64,000 bases of DNA from Muscardinus avellanarius (GCA_963383645.1 OY726560.1:63052058-63116057); one strand, 5' to 3'; counted from the stretch's first letter, positions 44,519 to 55,915 are shown. Numbers and translations: made by a program. The notes: generated from the sequence alone by a model not told the origin.

Positions 44519-47500
44519 ATGTTGGGAATTAAAAATTATCTCTCTATAATCACACTGAATGTAAACGGCCTCAACTCCCCAATAAAAAGACATAAAGTGG
44601 CAAAATGGATTAAAAGCCAGAATCCATCCATCTGCTGCTTACAAGAAACACACCTTACAAGTAAAGATAGGAACAAACTCAAGGTAAAGGGCTGGAGCAA
44701 GGTAATCCATGCTAATGGTACTCGAAGACAAGCAGGAGTAGCAACTATGATATCAGACAAGTTAGACTTCAAACCCAAACTTATTAGAAGAGACAAAGAA
44801 GGTCACATTTTACTGGTAAAAGGAATAGTCCAGCAAGAGGAAATAACAATAATCAACATCTATGCCCCAAACATAGGGGCAGCTACTTTCATAAATCAAA
44901 CTCTTTGTGATATGAAGTCACACATAAATCCCAACACAATAATACTGGGAGACTTCAACACACCTCTCACAATACTAGACCGATCTTCCAGACAAAGGGT
45001 CAGTAAAGATGTCTCAGAACTAAAGAACACCATTAACCAAATGGACCTGTTGGACACATATAGAATATTTCACCCAACTACAGCAGAGTTTACATTTTTC
45101 TCAGCTGCTCATGGAACATTCTCCAAAATAGATCACATCCTGGGACACAAAATGAGCACTAGCAAATTTAAAAAATGTTACATACTTCCCTGTGTCATTT
45201 CAGACAATAATGGAATGAAACTAGAAATCAACTATAAGAAGACCCAGAGAAACAACATAAACATGTGGAGACGAAACACCACACTTTTGAATGAAGAATG
45301 GGTCATAGAAGATGTAAGAGGTGAAATCAAGAAATTTCTAGAAACAAATGAAAATAAAGAAACAACATATCAAAACCTCTGGTACACTTTGAAGGCAGTA
45401 TTAAGAGGAAAATTAATAGCACTGAGTGCTCACATAAGAAAAACAGAAAATCTTCAAATAAATAGCCTTATGACATACCTCAAAGCCCTTGAAAAGCAGG
45501 AACAATTGAACCCCAAAGCCAGCAGAAGACAGGAAATTATTAAAATTAGAGCAGAAATTAATGAAATAGAGAATAAAAAAACAATACAGAAAATCAACAA
45601 AACCAAAAGCTGGTTTCTTGAAAAAATTAACAAGATTGATAAACCACTAGCCAACCTAACTAAAAGAAAGAGAGAATCAACCCAAATTATGAAGATAAGG
45701 GATGAAAAAGGAGACATTACAACTGACAGCGTAGAAATCCAGAGGATTATCAGAAACTACTTTGAAAAACTATACTCCAACAAAATGGAAAATCTGGAGG
45801 AAATCGACAACTTCCTAGATAAATACAACCTTCCTAAACTGAGTCAAGAAGATATAGAACACTTAAACCAACCAATAACAATCAAAGAGATTGAAATAGC
45901 AATAAAGAGCTTACCATCAAAGAAAAGCCCAGGACCAGATGGTTTCCCAAGTGAATTCTATAAAACCTTTATAGGAGAACTAATCCCAATACTACTCAAA
46001 CTATTTCGGGAAATAGAAAAAACTGGGACTCTCCCAAATACATTCTATGAAGCCAACATCACACTAATACCCAAACCGAATAAAGACAGTTCAAGGAAGG
46101 AAAACTATAGGCCTATATCTCTGATGAACTTGGATGCAAAACTATTAAACAAAATACTAGCAACACACATTCAAAACCACATCAAGAAAATCATTCACCA
46201 TGACCAGGTAGGGTTCATCCCAGGGATGCAAGGCTGGTTCAATATACGAAAATCAATCCATGTAATTCATCATATAAACAGAATCAAAGACAAAAACCAC
46301 ATGATCATCTCAATAGATGCTGAAAAAGCATTTGATAAAATTCAACATCCATTTATGATAAAAACACTGCAGAGAAGTGGAATAGAAGGAACATATCTCA
46401 ACATTATTAAGGCAATCTACAATAAGCCCACTGCCAACATCATATTAAATGGGGAAAAACTTCAAGAATTTCCCCTAAAAACTGGAACGAGACAAGGATG
46501 TCCACTATCACCACTTCTCTTCAATATAGTACTAGAGACTCTAGCCAGAGCAATAAGGCAAGAAAAGGAAATCAAAGGAGTACAAATAGGAAAAGAAGAA
46601 CTTAAGCTTTCACTATTTGCAGATGACATGATACTATATTTAGAAAACCCAACAAACTCAACCAAAAGGTTTATAGAACTGATCAACAAATTCAGCAAGG
46701 TATCTGGATACAAAATCAATCTTAAAAAATCAGAAGCTTTCCTGTACACCAACCATAAATCCACTGAAAAAGAAATTCAGAAAACACTTCCACTCAGGAT
46801 CTCCCACAAAAAAATAAAATACCTAGGAATAAACTTGACCAAGGAGGTAAAAGATCTCTACAAAGAAAATTATAAAACACTGAAAAAAGAAATCGAAGAA
46901 GATCTTAGAAGATGGAAAGACCTTCCATGTTCATGGATTGGCAGAATAAATATCATTAAAATGGCCATCCTCCCAAAAGTGATCTACAGATTTAATGCAA
47001 TGCCCATTAAACTACCAAGATCATTCCTCACAGACATAGAAAAATCAGTCCTTAAATTTATCTGGAATAACAAAAAGCCCAGAATAGCCAAGGTAGTTCT
47101 CAGCAACAAAAACCACGCAGGAGGAATCACAATACCTGACTTTAAACAATACTACAAAGCCATTGTAATAAAAACAGCATGGTACTGGCAAAAGAACAGA
47201 TATATAGACCAATGGAGCAGAATAGAAGACACAGAAACAAGTCCACACACTTTCAGCCAATTGATTTTTGACAAAGAGGCCAAAAACATACACTGGAAAA
47301 AAGATAGCCTCTTCAACAAATGGTGTTGGCAAAACTGGTTAACCATATGCAGAAAATTGGATGTTAATCCCACTTTTTCACCCTGTACAAAAGTCAACTC
47401 ACGATGGATCAAAGACTTGGAAATTAAACCAGAGACCTTGAAGGTCCTTGAAGAGGGCATAGGTCCAACACTACAACACATAGGCACAGACAAACATTTC

Positions 47501-48289
47501 CTCAACAAGACCCCAAAGGCACAACAAATTAAAAGGAGAATCAATACATGGGATTGCATGAAACTGAAGAGCTTCTGTTCAGCAAAGGAAACTATCAAGA
47601 ATCTCAATCGAGAGCCAACAGAATGGGAGAAGATTTTTGCCACCTACACCACTGATAGAGGACTAATATCTAGAATATACAGAGAACTCAAGAAACTCAA
47701 CACTAAGAAAACAAAGCATCTAATAACAAAATGGGCAAATGAACTAAATAGACACTTCACAAAAGAAGAAATTCAAATAGCCAATAAATGCATGAAAAAA
47801 TGCTCAACATCACTGGCAATCAGAGAGATGCAAATCAAAACTACCCTGAGATTTCACCTAACTCCAACTAGAATGGCCATCATTCAAAACACAAACAACA
47901 ACAGATGCTGGCGAGGATGTGGAGAAGTGGGAACTCTAAGACATTGTTGGTGGGATTGCAAATTAGTGCAACCACTTTGAAAAACAGTATGGAGAATCCT
48001 CAGAAGAATGGGAACAAATCTACCATTTGATCCAGCAATAGCACTGTTGGGTATCTACCCAAAAGAAAAGAAACCAAACTACCAAACTAATGCATGTGTA
48101 TCTATGTTCATAGCTGCACAATTCACCATAGCCAAACTATGGAACCAGCCAAGATGTCCATCAACAGATGAATGGATTACAAAACTGTGGGATATGTACA
48201 CAATGGAATTTTACTCAGCCATCAAAAAAAAACTCAATTACATCATTTTCAGGGAAATGGATGGAACTGGAGGACATTATGCTAAGTGA
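44519..48289 (+). pseudogene. L1 ORF2 (endonuclease-reverse transcriptase) with one stop codon
   Basis: ORF2p nicks target DNA and reverse-transcribes L1 RNA. Starts [19 protein letters not shown]. Endonuclease domain, residues 1-240: QETHL (Glu near 43), GDFNTPL, and the terminal SD-x motif at 45,200-45,208, where residue 230 is Asn (AAT) instead of the catalytic His. Reverse transcriptase: LFADDMILY with FADD at residues 700-703 (46,616-46,627). A Cys/His knuckle (C-x3-C-x7-H-x4-C) lies near residue 1135-1151. The frame is open for 1153 codons; codon 1154 (47,978-47,980) is TGA where the family has Trp, and the same frame then stays open to 48,289. Known ORF2p is about 1275 residues; this one would be about 1256. 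Confidence 0.96.
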
Positions 48290-48598
48290 GATTAGTCAGG
48301 CACAAAAAATAAGAAATCAGATGCTTTCCCTAATATGTGAGAGTTAGGGAGAAAAGAGGAGCAAACAAGTCAACCTAAAGGAGGAGAAATGGGGGGGGGG
48401 AGAGGAAAATCTCTAAAGCCCACAATGTACTTAAACATATCGAAGTCGATCACTAAGCCAAGCAAGGGAGGGAGGGACGGGGAGGGAATGGGATGGGATT
48501 TGGGTAGGGGTTAAATCAGCAATGAGTACATGTTTGTACACACAAGTTTTTTACCCCAATAAGTTGTATGAATATAATGCACCAATAAAAAAAATTTA
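48290..48598 (+). other. L1 3'UTR with G-quadruplex-prone tract
   Basis: Contains AATCAGATGCTTTCCCTAA (48,314), a G run (48,389-48,398) and GGGAGGGAGGGACGGGGAGGG (48,466-48,486), which fits the four-G-run rule. The end CACCAATAAAAAAAATTT carries the AATAAA signal. Confidence 0.85.
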
Positions 48599-48614
48599 AA
48601 AAAAGGTCAATATC

Positions 48615-49465
48615 AATAGCAATCAAGAAGATGCAAATTAAAACTACACTGAGATTTCATCTAATCCCAATTAGAATGGTAATCATCAAGAAGTCAAATA
48701 ACAATAAATGCCAGAAAGTTTATCAACAATAAATGCTGGTGAAGGTGTGCAAAAATAGGAACTCTTCTACACTGTTCTTGGGATTGCACATTAGTTTAGC
48801 CACTATGAAGATCAGTGTGGATATTCCTCAGAAATTGTGAATGGATCCACAATATGATCCTGCTATACCACTCCTGAGTATCTTTCCAAAGGAAATGATA
48901 TCAGAATATTATAGTACCATATATGTATCTATACTTATAGCAGCACAATTCACAATAGCCAGTTATGGAACCAATCTAGGTGTCCATCAACAAATGAATG
49001 GATTAAAAAATTATGGAAAATGTATGCAATGGAATTCTATGCAGTAATAAAAAAGAATAAAATTATGTAATTTGCCAAAAAATAGTTAGACCTGAAGAAC
49101 ATTGTGTTAAGGAAGACTAGCCAGTCACAGAAAATGAAGGGTCATATATCTTCTCTCATGTGCAGAAGCTAGGGAGTAATTGTGATACCAGAGGGACTTA
49201 GATAATGGATAAGAAACCCCAATAAAGCTAGATGGGTGGTCTAGGATAAAAAAAGGGGGGGGCAGGGAAAAGGAGAAAAAAAATTAAGGAATCACTCCAT
49301 TGACATTATCTGCAATGTCCATCTCAATATCCTGGATGAAGAAAGGGATAGTGGAAAGAGAACTGGGGAAATTCCACTGAATGATGTGAATGTATGTCAC
49401 TATCACTTTTTATTATATTATGATGTGACACTATAATGCACTATTAAAAGTATAAAATAAGCTAA
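48615..49465 (+). mobile_element. Host L1, ORF2 3' end and 3'UTR
   Basis: AATAGCAATCAAGAAGATGCAAAT onwards matches the ORF2 C-terminal coding region of the nested L1 (from about 47,812), followed by an old 3'UTR. It joins 42,053 across the younger L1. It keeps a partial frame at 48,841-49,047 only. Confidence 0.85.
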
Positions 49466-49953
49466 AATATATACATATTTTAAAACAACATGCTTTACAC
49501 AATAAATATAAATATACATATATAATTTTGTTGTCAATTTAATGAACTGATACAATTATTACTGCAATCTATCAGAAACATAGCTGATAAACATATCATA
49601 CCAAAAATCTTAGTTGAATGTCAACATAAAATATAGTATCAATGGATTTCTACTTAATTTTTGCATCTAACTTTTATGCAGGAAATTATTACTTTCAGGT
49701 ATGTTACAGCATTAGAATTTCATTTTTATGTATACTTAGAAAAATGTGTTTCTTCAAATGAATAAAGAAAATCATCAAGATTGGAGAAGCACCAAATGCA
49801 CAATAAGTAAGCAAATATCTTATAGTTCTGATTTTGAGAACTAATTGAAATTGAAATAATAGGTTAAAAAATGTCTAAATATCATTATTCTGTGACACTT
49901 GTGCAAGGCCTCTGAACTCACAAAAATAGTTTTTACTGGAATTGGTTATAAAT
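49466..49953. other. Unassigned AT-rich DNA
   Basis: Nothing recognised up to the target site of the composite element. Confidence 0.5.
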
Positions 49954-49967
49954 AAAAATTCTTTTTT

Positions 49968-50645
49968 GGGCCCCTGCCGAACTGCGCGTAGCACGCCAGA
50001 CCCCTGGAGAAACCAGACCCAGTAAGACGCTGGGTTCTGGGCAGGGGTCGCGGGCTGGGCACGCCAGATGGGGCCCGGGTCGCGGGACTCTGGGCCCCAG
50101 GCCGAACTGCGAGTAGCACGCCAGACCCCTGGAGAAACCAGGCCCAGTAAGACGCTGGGTTCTGGGCAGGGGTCGCGCGCGGCGCACAAAAGCCGGGGCC
50201 TGGGTCGCGGGACCCTGGGCCCCGGGCCGAACTGCGCGTAGCACGCCAGACCCCTGGAGAAACCAGGCCCAGTAAGACGCTGGGTTCTGGGCAGGGGTCG
50301 CGGGCGGGGCACGCCAGATGGGGCCCGGGTCGCGGGACTCTGGGCCCCTGCCGAACTGCGAGTAGCACGCCAGACCCCTGGAGAAACCAGACCCAGTAAG
50401 ACACTGGGTTCTGGGCAGGGGTCGCGGGCTGGGCACGCCAGATGGGGCCCGGGTCGCGGGACTCTGGGCCCCGGGCCGAACTGCGAGTAGCACGCCAGAC
50501 CCCTGGAGAAACAAGGCCCAGTAAGACGCTGGGTTCTGGGCGGGGGTCTAGCACAGGGCACGCCAGCTGGGGCCCGGATCGCGGGACTCTGGGTCCCGGC
50601 CGAACTGCGAGTAGCACGCCAGACCCCTGGAGAAACCGGGCCCAG
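49968..50645 (+). repeat. 5' GC-rich tandem array of copy 2 (~125-bp units)
   Basis: GGGAC(T/C)CTGGG recurs at 50,084, 50,209, 50,334, 50,458 and 50,583, steps of 125, 125, 124 and 125. Units share GTAGCACGCCAGACCCCTGG and TAAGACGCTGGGTTCTGGGC. CpG-rich. Related to, but shorter than, the units of copy 1. Confidence 0.93.
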
Positions 50646-51130
50646 AACAGAAAAAGATAAAGAAAAATATCGGAGAGGTGGTAAGAAAGCCGTTATGGAT
50701 GCCAGGACACTGGAGATGCAGACAAAACTTATCTAAATGCACTGGAACTTATGGAAAAATTCGCCGTGAAAGAGGACTGCTATTTCTCTATATTGTTAAG
50801 AATCTCAGACATCACATATAAGGAGAGAGTTTAGCGGAGACCAAGGAGAAATGCGGTGTTGAAAGAGTTCTTCGCGATGGTGGTAGAGACTTGTATTCAG
50901 GAGAAGCAGAAACCGGATCTTACCAACTTTATTTTTTTGGAGAAATTACACCAAATGTCGAATGCTACCATCACGCATGCTTAGGAACACTGGACAACAT
51001 TCAGAGTGGAAAAAGAGCCTGGGAAGGATTTGAAACGGTGGAGGCAGTGGCAATGCCAGTGGCCAATATTTGGGGGAGGCAGAGATCTGATACATTACAA
51101 CTGGAACCTTTGAAATACTAACCACAGAGA
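50646..51130 (+). other. Unique core of copy 2
   Basis: AGAACAGAAAAAGATAAAGA to GAACCTTTGAAATACTAACC. Collinear with the core of copy 1. A 76-codon frame (50,891-51,121) corresponds to the 75-codon frame of copy 1. No domain recognised, and the base changes show no codon-position bias. Confidence 0.7.
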
Positions 51131-54100
51131 CAGTGATCGGAACCTGCTGAGGGGTTAGGCGGGCGCCGGGGCCAGTGGCCGACATTGGAGCTTGCTGTGA
51201 GGCAGGGCCACTACTGAGGCCTCCGTGGCCGGGATTGGAACCTGCAGAGGGGTTAGACCGATGCTGGGGCCAGCGAGGCCGGCATTGGAGCCTGCCATGA
51301 TGCAAGGCTTGTGCTAGGGCCTCCGAGGTCGGGTCCGGAACTTGCTGAGGGGTTAGGCCGGTGCTGGGGTCAGCGAGGCCGGCATCGGAGCCTGCCGTGA
51401 GGCAAGGCCAGTGTTGGGGCCCCCGAGGACGGGACTGGAGCCTGCTGAGGGGTTAGGCCGGTGCTGGGGCCAGCGAGGCTGGCATCAGAGCCTGCCATGA
51501 GGCAAGGCTGGTACTTGGGCCTCCGAGGCCAGGATAAGAGCCTGCCGAGGGGTTAGGCCGGTGCTGGGGCCTCCGAGGCCAGGATAAGAGCCTGCTGAGG
51601 GGTTAGACCGGTGCTGGGGCCAGCGAGGCCGGCATCGGAGCCTGCCTTGAGGCAAGGCCAGTACTGGGGCCTCCGAGGCCAGGACAAGAGCCTGCCGAGG
51701 GGTTAGGCCGGTGCTGGGGCCAGCGAGGCCGGCATCGGAGCCTGCCTTGAGGCATGACCAGTGCTGGGGCCTCCGAGGCCGGGATCGGAGCCTGCCGAGG
51801 GGTTAGGCCGCTGCTGGGGCCAGCGAGGCCGGCATCGGAGCCTGCCTTGAGGCAAGGCCGGTACTGGGGCCTCTGAGTCCGGGATCGGAGCCTGCCGAGG
51901 GGTTAGGCCGTGCTGGGGCCAGTGAGGCCGGCATCGGAGCCTGCCGTGAGGCAAGGCCGGTACTGGGGCCTCCGAGGCCAGGATAAGAGCCTGCTGAGGG
52001 GTTAGGCCGGTGCTGGGGACAGCGAGGCCGGCATCGGAGCCTGCCTTGAGGCAAGGCCGGTACTGGGGCCTCGAGGCCAGGATAAGAGCCTGCCGAGGGG
52101 TTAGGCCGGTGCTGGGGCCAGCGAGGCCGGCATCGGAGCCTGCCGTGAGGCAAGGCCGGTACTGGGGCCTCCGAGGCCAGGATAAGAGCTTGCCGAGAGG
52201 TTAGGCCGGTGCTGGGGCCAACGAGGCCGGCAGCGGTGCCTGCCGTGAGGCATGACCAGTCCTGGGGCCTCCGAGGCCGGGATCGGAGCATGCCGAGGGG
52301 TTAGGCCGGTGCTGGGGCCAGCGAGGCCGGCATCGGAGCCTGCCGTGAGGCAAGGCCGGTACTGGGGCCTCTGAGGCCAGGATAAGAGCCTGCCAAGGGG
52401 CTAGGCCGCTGCTGGGGCCAGCGAGGCCGGCATCGGAGCCTGCCGTGAGGCAAGGCCGGTACTGGGGCCTCCGAGGCCAGGATAAGAGCCTGCTGAGGGG
52501 TTAGGCCGGTGCTGGGGCCATTGAGGCCGGCATCGGAGCCTGCCTTGAGGCAAGGCCGGTACTGGGGCCTCTAGGCCAGGATAAGAGCCTGCCAAGGGGT
52601 TAGGCCGGTGCTGGGGCCAGCGAGGCCGGCATCGGAGCCTGCCGTGAGGCAAGGCCGGTACTGGGGCCTCCGAGGCCAGGATAAGAGCTTGCCGAGGGGT
52701 TAGGCCGGTGCTGGGGCCAACGAGGCCGGCAGCGGAGCCTGCCGTGAGGCATGACCAGTGCTGGGGCCTCCGAGGCCGGGATCGGAGCATGCCGAGGGGT
52801 TAGGCCGCTGCTGGGGCCAGCGAGGCCGGCATCGGAGCCTGCCGTGAGGCAAGGCCAGTACTGGGGCCTCCGAGGCCAGGATAAGAGCCTGCCAAGGGGT
52901 TAGGCCGGTGCTGGGGCCAGCGAGGCCGGCATCGGAGCCTGCCTTGAGGCATGACCAGTGCTGGGGCCTCCGAGGCCGGGATCGGAGCCGGCCGAGGGGT
53001 TAGGCCGCTGCTGGGGCCAGCGAGGCCGGCATCGGAGCCTGCCGTGAGGCAAGGCCGGTACTGGGGCCTCCGAGGCCAGGATAAGAGCTTGCCGAGGGGT
53101 TAGGCCTGTGCTGGGGCCAACGAGGCCGGCAGCGGAGCCTGCCGTGAGGCATGACCAGTGCTGGGGCCTCCGAGGCCGGGATCGGAGCATGCCGAGGGGT
53201 TAGGCCGCTGCTGGGGCCAGCGAGGCCGGCATCGGAGCCTGCCGTGAGGCAAGGCCGGTACTGGGGCCTCCGAGGCCAGGACAAGATCCTGCCGAGGGGT
53301 TAGGCCGGTCCTGGGGCCAGCGAGGCCGGCATCGGAGCCTGCCTTGAGGCAAGGCCGGTACTGGGGCCTCTGAGGCCGGGATCGGAGCCTGCCGAGGGGT
53401 TAGGCTGCTGCTGGGGCCAGTGAGGCCAGCATCGGAGCCTGCCGTGAGGCAAGGCCGGTACTGGGGCCTCCGAGGCCAGGATAAGAGCCTGCTGAGGGGT
53501 TAGGCCGGTGCTGGGGCCATTGAGGCCGGCATCGGAGCCTGCCTTGAGGCAAGGCCGGTGCTGGGGCCTCGAGGCCAGGATAAGAACCTGCCGAGGGGTT
53601 AGGCCGGTGCTGGGGCCAGCGAGGCCGGCATCGGAGCCTGCCGTGAGGCAAGGCCGGTACTGGGGCCTCCGAGGCCAGGATAAGAGCTTGCCGAGGGGTT
53701 AGGCCGGTGCTGGGGCCAGCGAGGCCGGCATTGGAGCCTGCCGTGAGGCAAGGCCGGTACTGGGGCCTCCGAGGCCAGGATAAGAGCTTGCCGAGGGGTT
53801 AGGCCGGTGCTGGGGCCAGCGAGGCCGGCAGCGGAGCCTGCCGTGAGGCAAGGCCGGTACTGGGGCCTCCGAGGCCAGGATAAGAGCCTGCCAAGGGGCT
53901 AGGCCGGTGCTGGGGCCAGCGAGGCCGGCATTGGAGCCTGCCTTGAGGCATGACCAGTGCTGGGGCCTCCGAGGCTGGGATCGGAGCCTGCCGAGGGGTT
54001 AGGCCGCTGCTGGGGCCAGTGAGGCCGGCATCGGAGCCTGCCGTGAGGCAAGGCCGGTACTGGGGCCTCCGAGGCCAGGATAAGAGCCTGCTGAGGGGTT

Positions 54101-55480
54101 AGGCCGGTGCTGGGGCCAGCGAGGCCGGCATCGGAGCCTGCCTTGAGGCATGACCAGTGCTGGGGCCTCCGAGGCCGGGATCGGAGCCTGCCGAGGGGTT
54201 AGGCCGGTGCTGGGGCCAGCGAGGCCGGCATCGGAGCCTGCCTTGAGGCAAGGCCGGTACTGGGGCCTCCGAGGCCGGGATCGGAGCCTGCCGAGGGGTT
54301 AGGCCGCTGCTGGGGCCAGCGAGGCCGGCATCGGAGCCTGCCTTGAGGCAAGGCCGGTACTGGGGCCTCTGAGGCCGGGATCGGAGCCTGCCGAGGGGTT
54401 AGGCCGCTGCTGGGGCCAGTGAGGCCGGCATCGGAGCCTGCCGTGAGGCAAGGCCGGTACTGGGGCCTCCGAGGCCAGGATAAGAGCCTGCTGAGGGGTT
54501 AGGCCGGTGCTGGGGCCAGCGAGGCCGGCATCGGAGCCTGCCTTGAGGCAAGGCCGGTACTGGGGCCTCGAGGCCAGGATAAGAGCCTGCCGAGGGGTTA
54601 GGCCGGTGCTGGGGCCAGCGAGGCCGGCATCGGAGCCTGCCGTGAGGCAAGGCCGGTACTGGGGCCTCCGAGGCCAGGATAAGAGCTTGCCGAGAGGTTA
54701 GGCCGGTGCTGGGGCCAACGAGGCCGGCAGCGGTGCCTGCCGTGAGGCATGACCAGTCCTGGGGCCTCCGAGGCCGGAATCGGAGCATGCCGAGGGGTTA
54801 GGCCGCTGCTGGGGCCAGCGAGGCCGGCATCGGAGCCTGCCGTGAGGCAAGGCCGGTACTGGGGCCTCTGAGGCCAGGATAAGAGCCTGCCAAGGGGCTA
54901 GGCCGGCGCTGGGGCCAGCGAGGCCGGCATCGGAGCCTGCCTTGAGGCATGACCAGTGCTGGGGCCTCCGAGGCCGGGATCGGAGCCTGCCGAGGGGTTA
55001 GGCCGCTGCTGGGGCCAGCGAGGCTGGCATCGGAGCCTGCCGTGAGGCAAGGCCGGTACTGGGGCCTCCGAGGCCAGGATAAGAGCCTGCCGAGGGGTTA
55101 GGCCGGTGCTGGGGCCAGTGAGGCCGGCATCGGAGCCTGCCGTGAGGCAAGGCCGGTACTGGGGCCTCTGAGGCCAGGATAAGAGCCTGTCAAGGGGTTA
55201 GGCCGGTGCTGGGGCCAGTGAGGCCGGCATCGGAGCCTGCCGTGAGGCACTACCAGTGTTGGGGCCTCCGAGGCCGGGATTGGAATCCTGCCAAGGGGTT
55301 AGACCGGTGCAGGGGCCAATGGCCAGCATCGGAGCCTGGCGTGAGGCAAGTTCACTCCTGCGGCCTCCAAGGTCGGGACCAAAGCCAGCTTAGGGGTTTG
55401 ACCGGTTCAGGGGCCAGCGAGACCAGAACTGGGTCCTCCCATGAGGCAAGGCCGCTGCGTGAGCCAGCGAGGTCTGGATC
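51131..55480 (+). repeat. VNTR with 50/100-bp hierarchical units
   Basis: About 43 dimers. Half A is GAGGGGTTAGGCCGGTGCTG plus about 30 bp ending GAGCCTGCC; half B is GTGAGGCAAGGCCGGTACTG plus about 30 bp ending GAGCCTGCC. A and B are themselves related, so a 50-bp unit doubled before the array grew. GAGGGGTTAGGC landmarks fall at 51,597, 51,697, 51,797 and 51,897. Marked variants recur at long range (offsets near 400 and 2,497 bp). The long frames on both strands are products of the repeat and not genes. Confidence 0.95.
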
Positions 55481-55489
55481 AGTCCACTG

Positions 55490-55915
55490 AGTAGCCAGGC
55501 CACTACTGGGACCATCAAGAGTGGGATTGGTACTTGCAACGCAGCATGCACAGAGAAATATCGCAGAAAATATAAATCAGACGCTTCTCTTAATCAGCAA
55601 TAACTAGGAGGAAAAGGGCAACAGGAAGAGGTTGAGCTATAGAAAGGGCCCTATAGTGAAGCAACTAATGTGATCAATCAGAGGGTATGTAATACTGGAG
55701 GACGGAGCCTCTTTAAAATGCAGGAGGTACATAAACAAATGTATCAAAGTAAATCACCAAAGAAGTGTGGGATGGAGGGAGGGGGAGGGAATGGGACGGG
55801 GGCTGGAGGAGGGCTAATTGGATGATGTGTGCTTGTATATCCTCTCAAGTCTTGTACTCCAATGTGATTGATATATGACTACAATGCACCAATTTAAAAA
55901 ATAAATTAATTAAAA
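55490..55915 (+). other. L1-3'UTR-like tail of copy 2
   Basis: GCATGCACAGAGAAATATCGC, CATAAACAAATGTATC, a GGGAGGGGGAGGGAATGGGACGGGG tract (55,778-55,802) and ACTACAATGCACCAATTTAAAA. Collinear with copy 1 and, from about 55,735, with the L1 3'UTR. Confidence 0.8.

Larger units (their letters stand above)
42054..48598 (+). mobile_element. Nearly full-length L1 (LINE-1), mutated
   Basis: 6.5 kb with all L1 parts: 5'UTR (42,054-43,565), ORF1 (43,566-44,473), a 45-nt spacer, ORF2 (44,519-48,289), and a 3'UTR ending CACCAATAAAAAAAATTT. A perfect 16-bp duplication AAAAAAGGTCAATATC flanks it at 42,038 and 48,599, and the older L1 reads through once it is removed. It is not 5'-truncated. Clear disabling changes are a 13-nt deletion in ORF1, Asn at the endonuclease catalytic His, and a stop in ORF2, so it is not autonomous now. 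Confidence 0.96.
49968..55915 (+). mobile_element. SVA-like composite retroelement, copy 2
   Basis: 5.95 kb with the same order of parts as 33,294-36,448: a GC-rich tandem array (49,968-50,645), a unique core (50,646-51,130), a large VNTR (51,131-55,480) and an L1-3'UTR-like tail to an A-rich end. A perfect 14-bp duplication AAAAATTCTTTTTT flanks it at 49,954-49,967 and 55,916-55,929; it has the A-then-T look of an L1 endonuclease site. The VNTR is about six times longer than in copy 1, explaining the size difference. No protein of its own is evident. Confidence 0.9.

Noticed and set aside
51131..55480. CRISPR-like array
   Set aside because: Units abut with no unique spacers, the unit is 50/100 bp, and the context is mammalian.
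51131..55480. Centromeric or telomeric satellite
   Set aside because: The array lies inside an element with a target duplication and has a counterpart of about 0.7 kb at 35,286. It contains no telomere repeat runs.
51703..55490. Long Pro/Arg/Ala-rich reading frames on both strands of the VNTR
   Set aside because: They follow from a stop-poor GC-rich repeat with a 100-bp period that cycles through all frames. They lack a unique start or end and appear on both strands.
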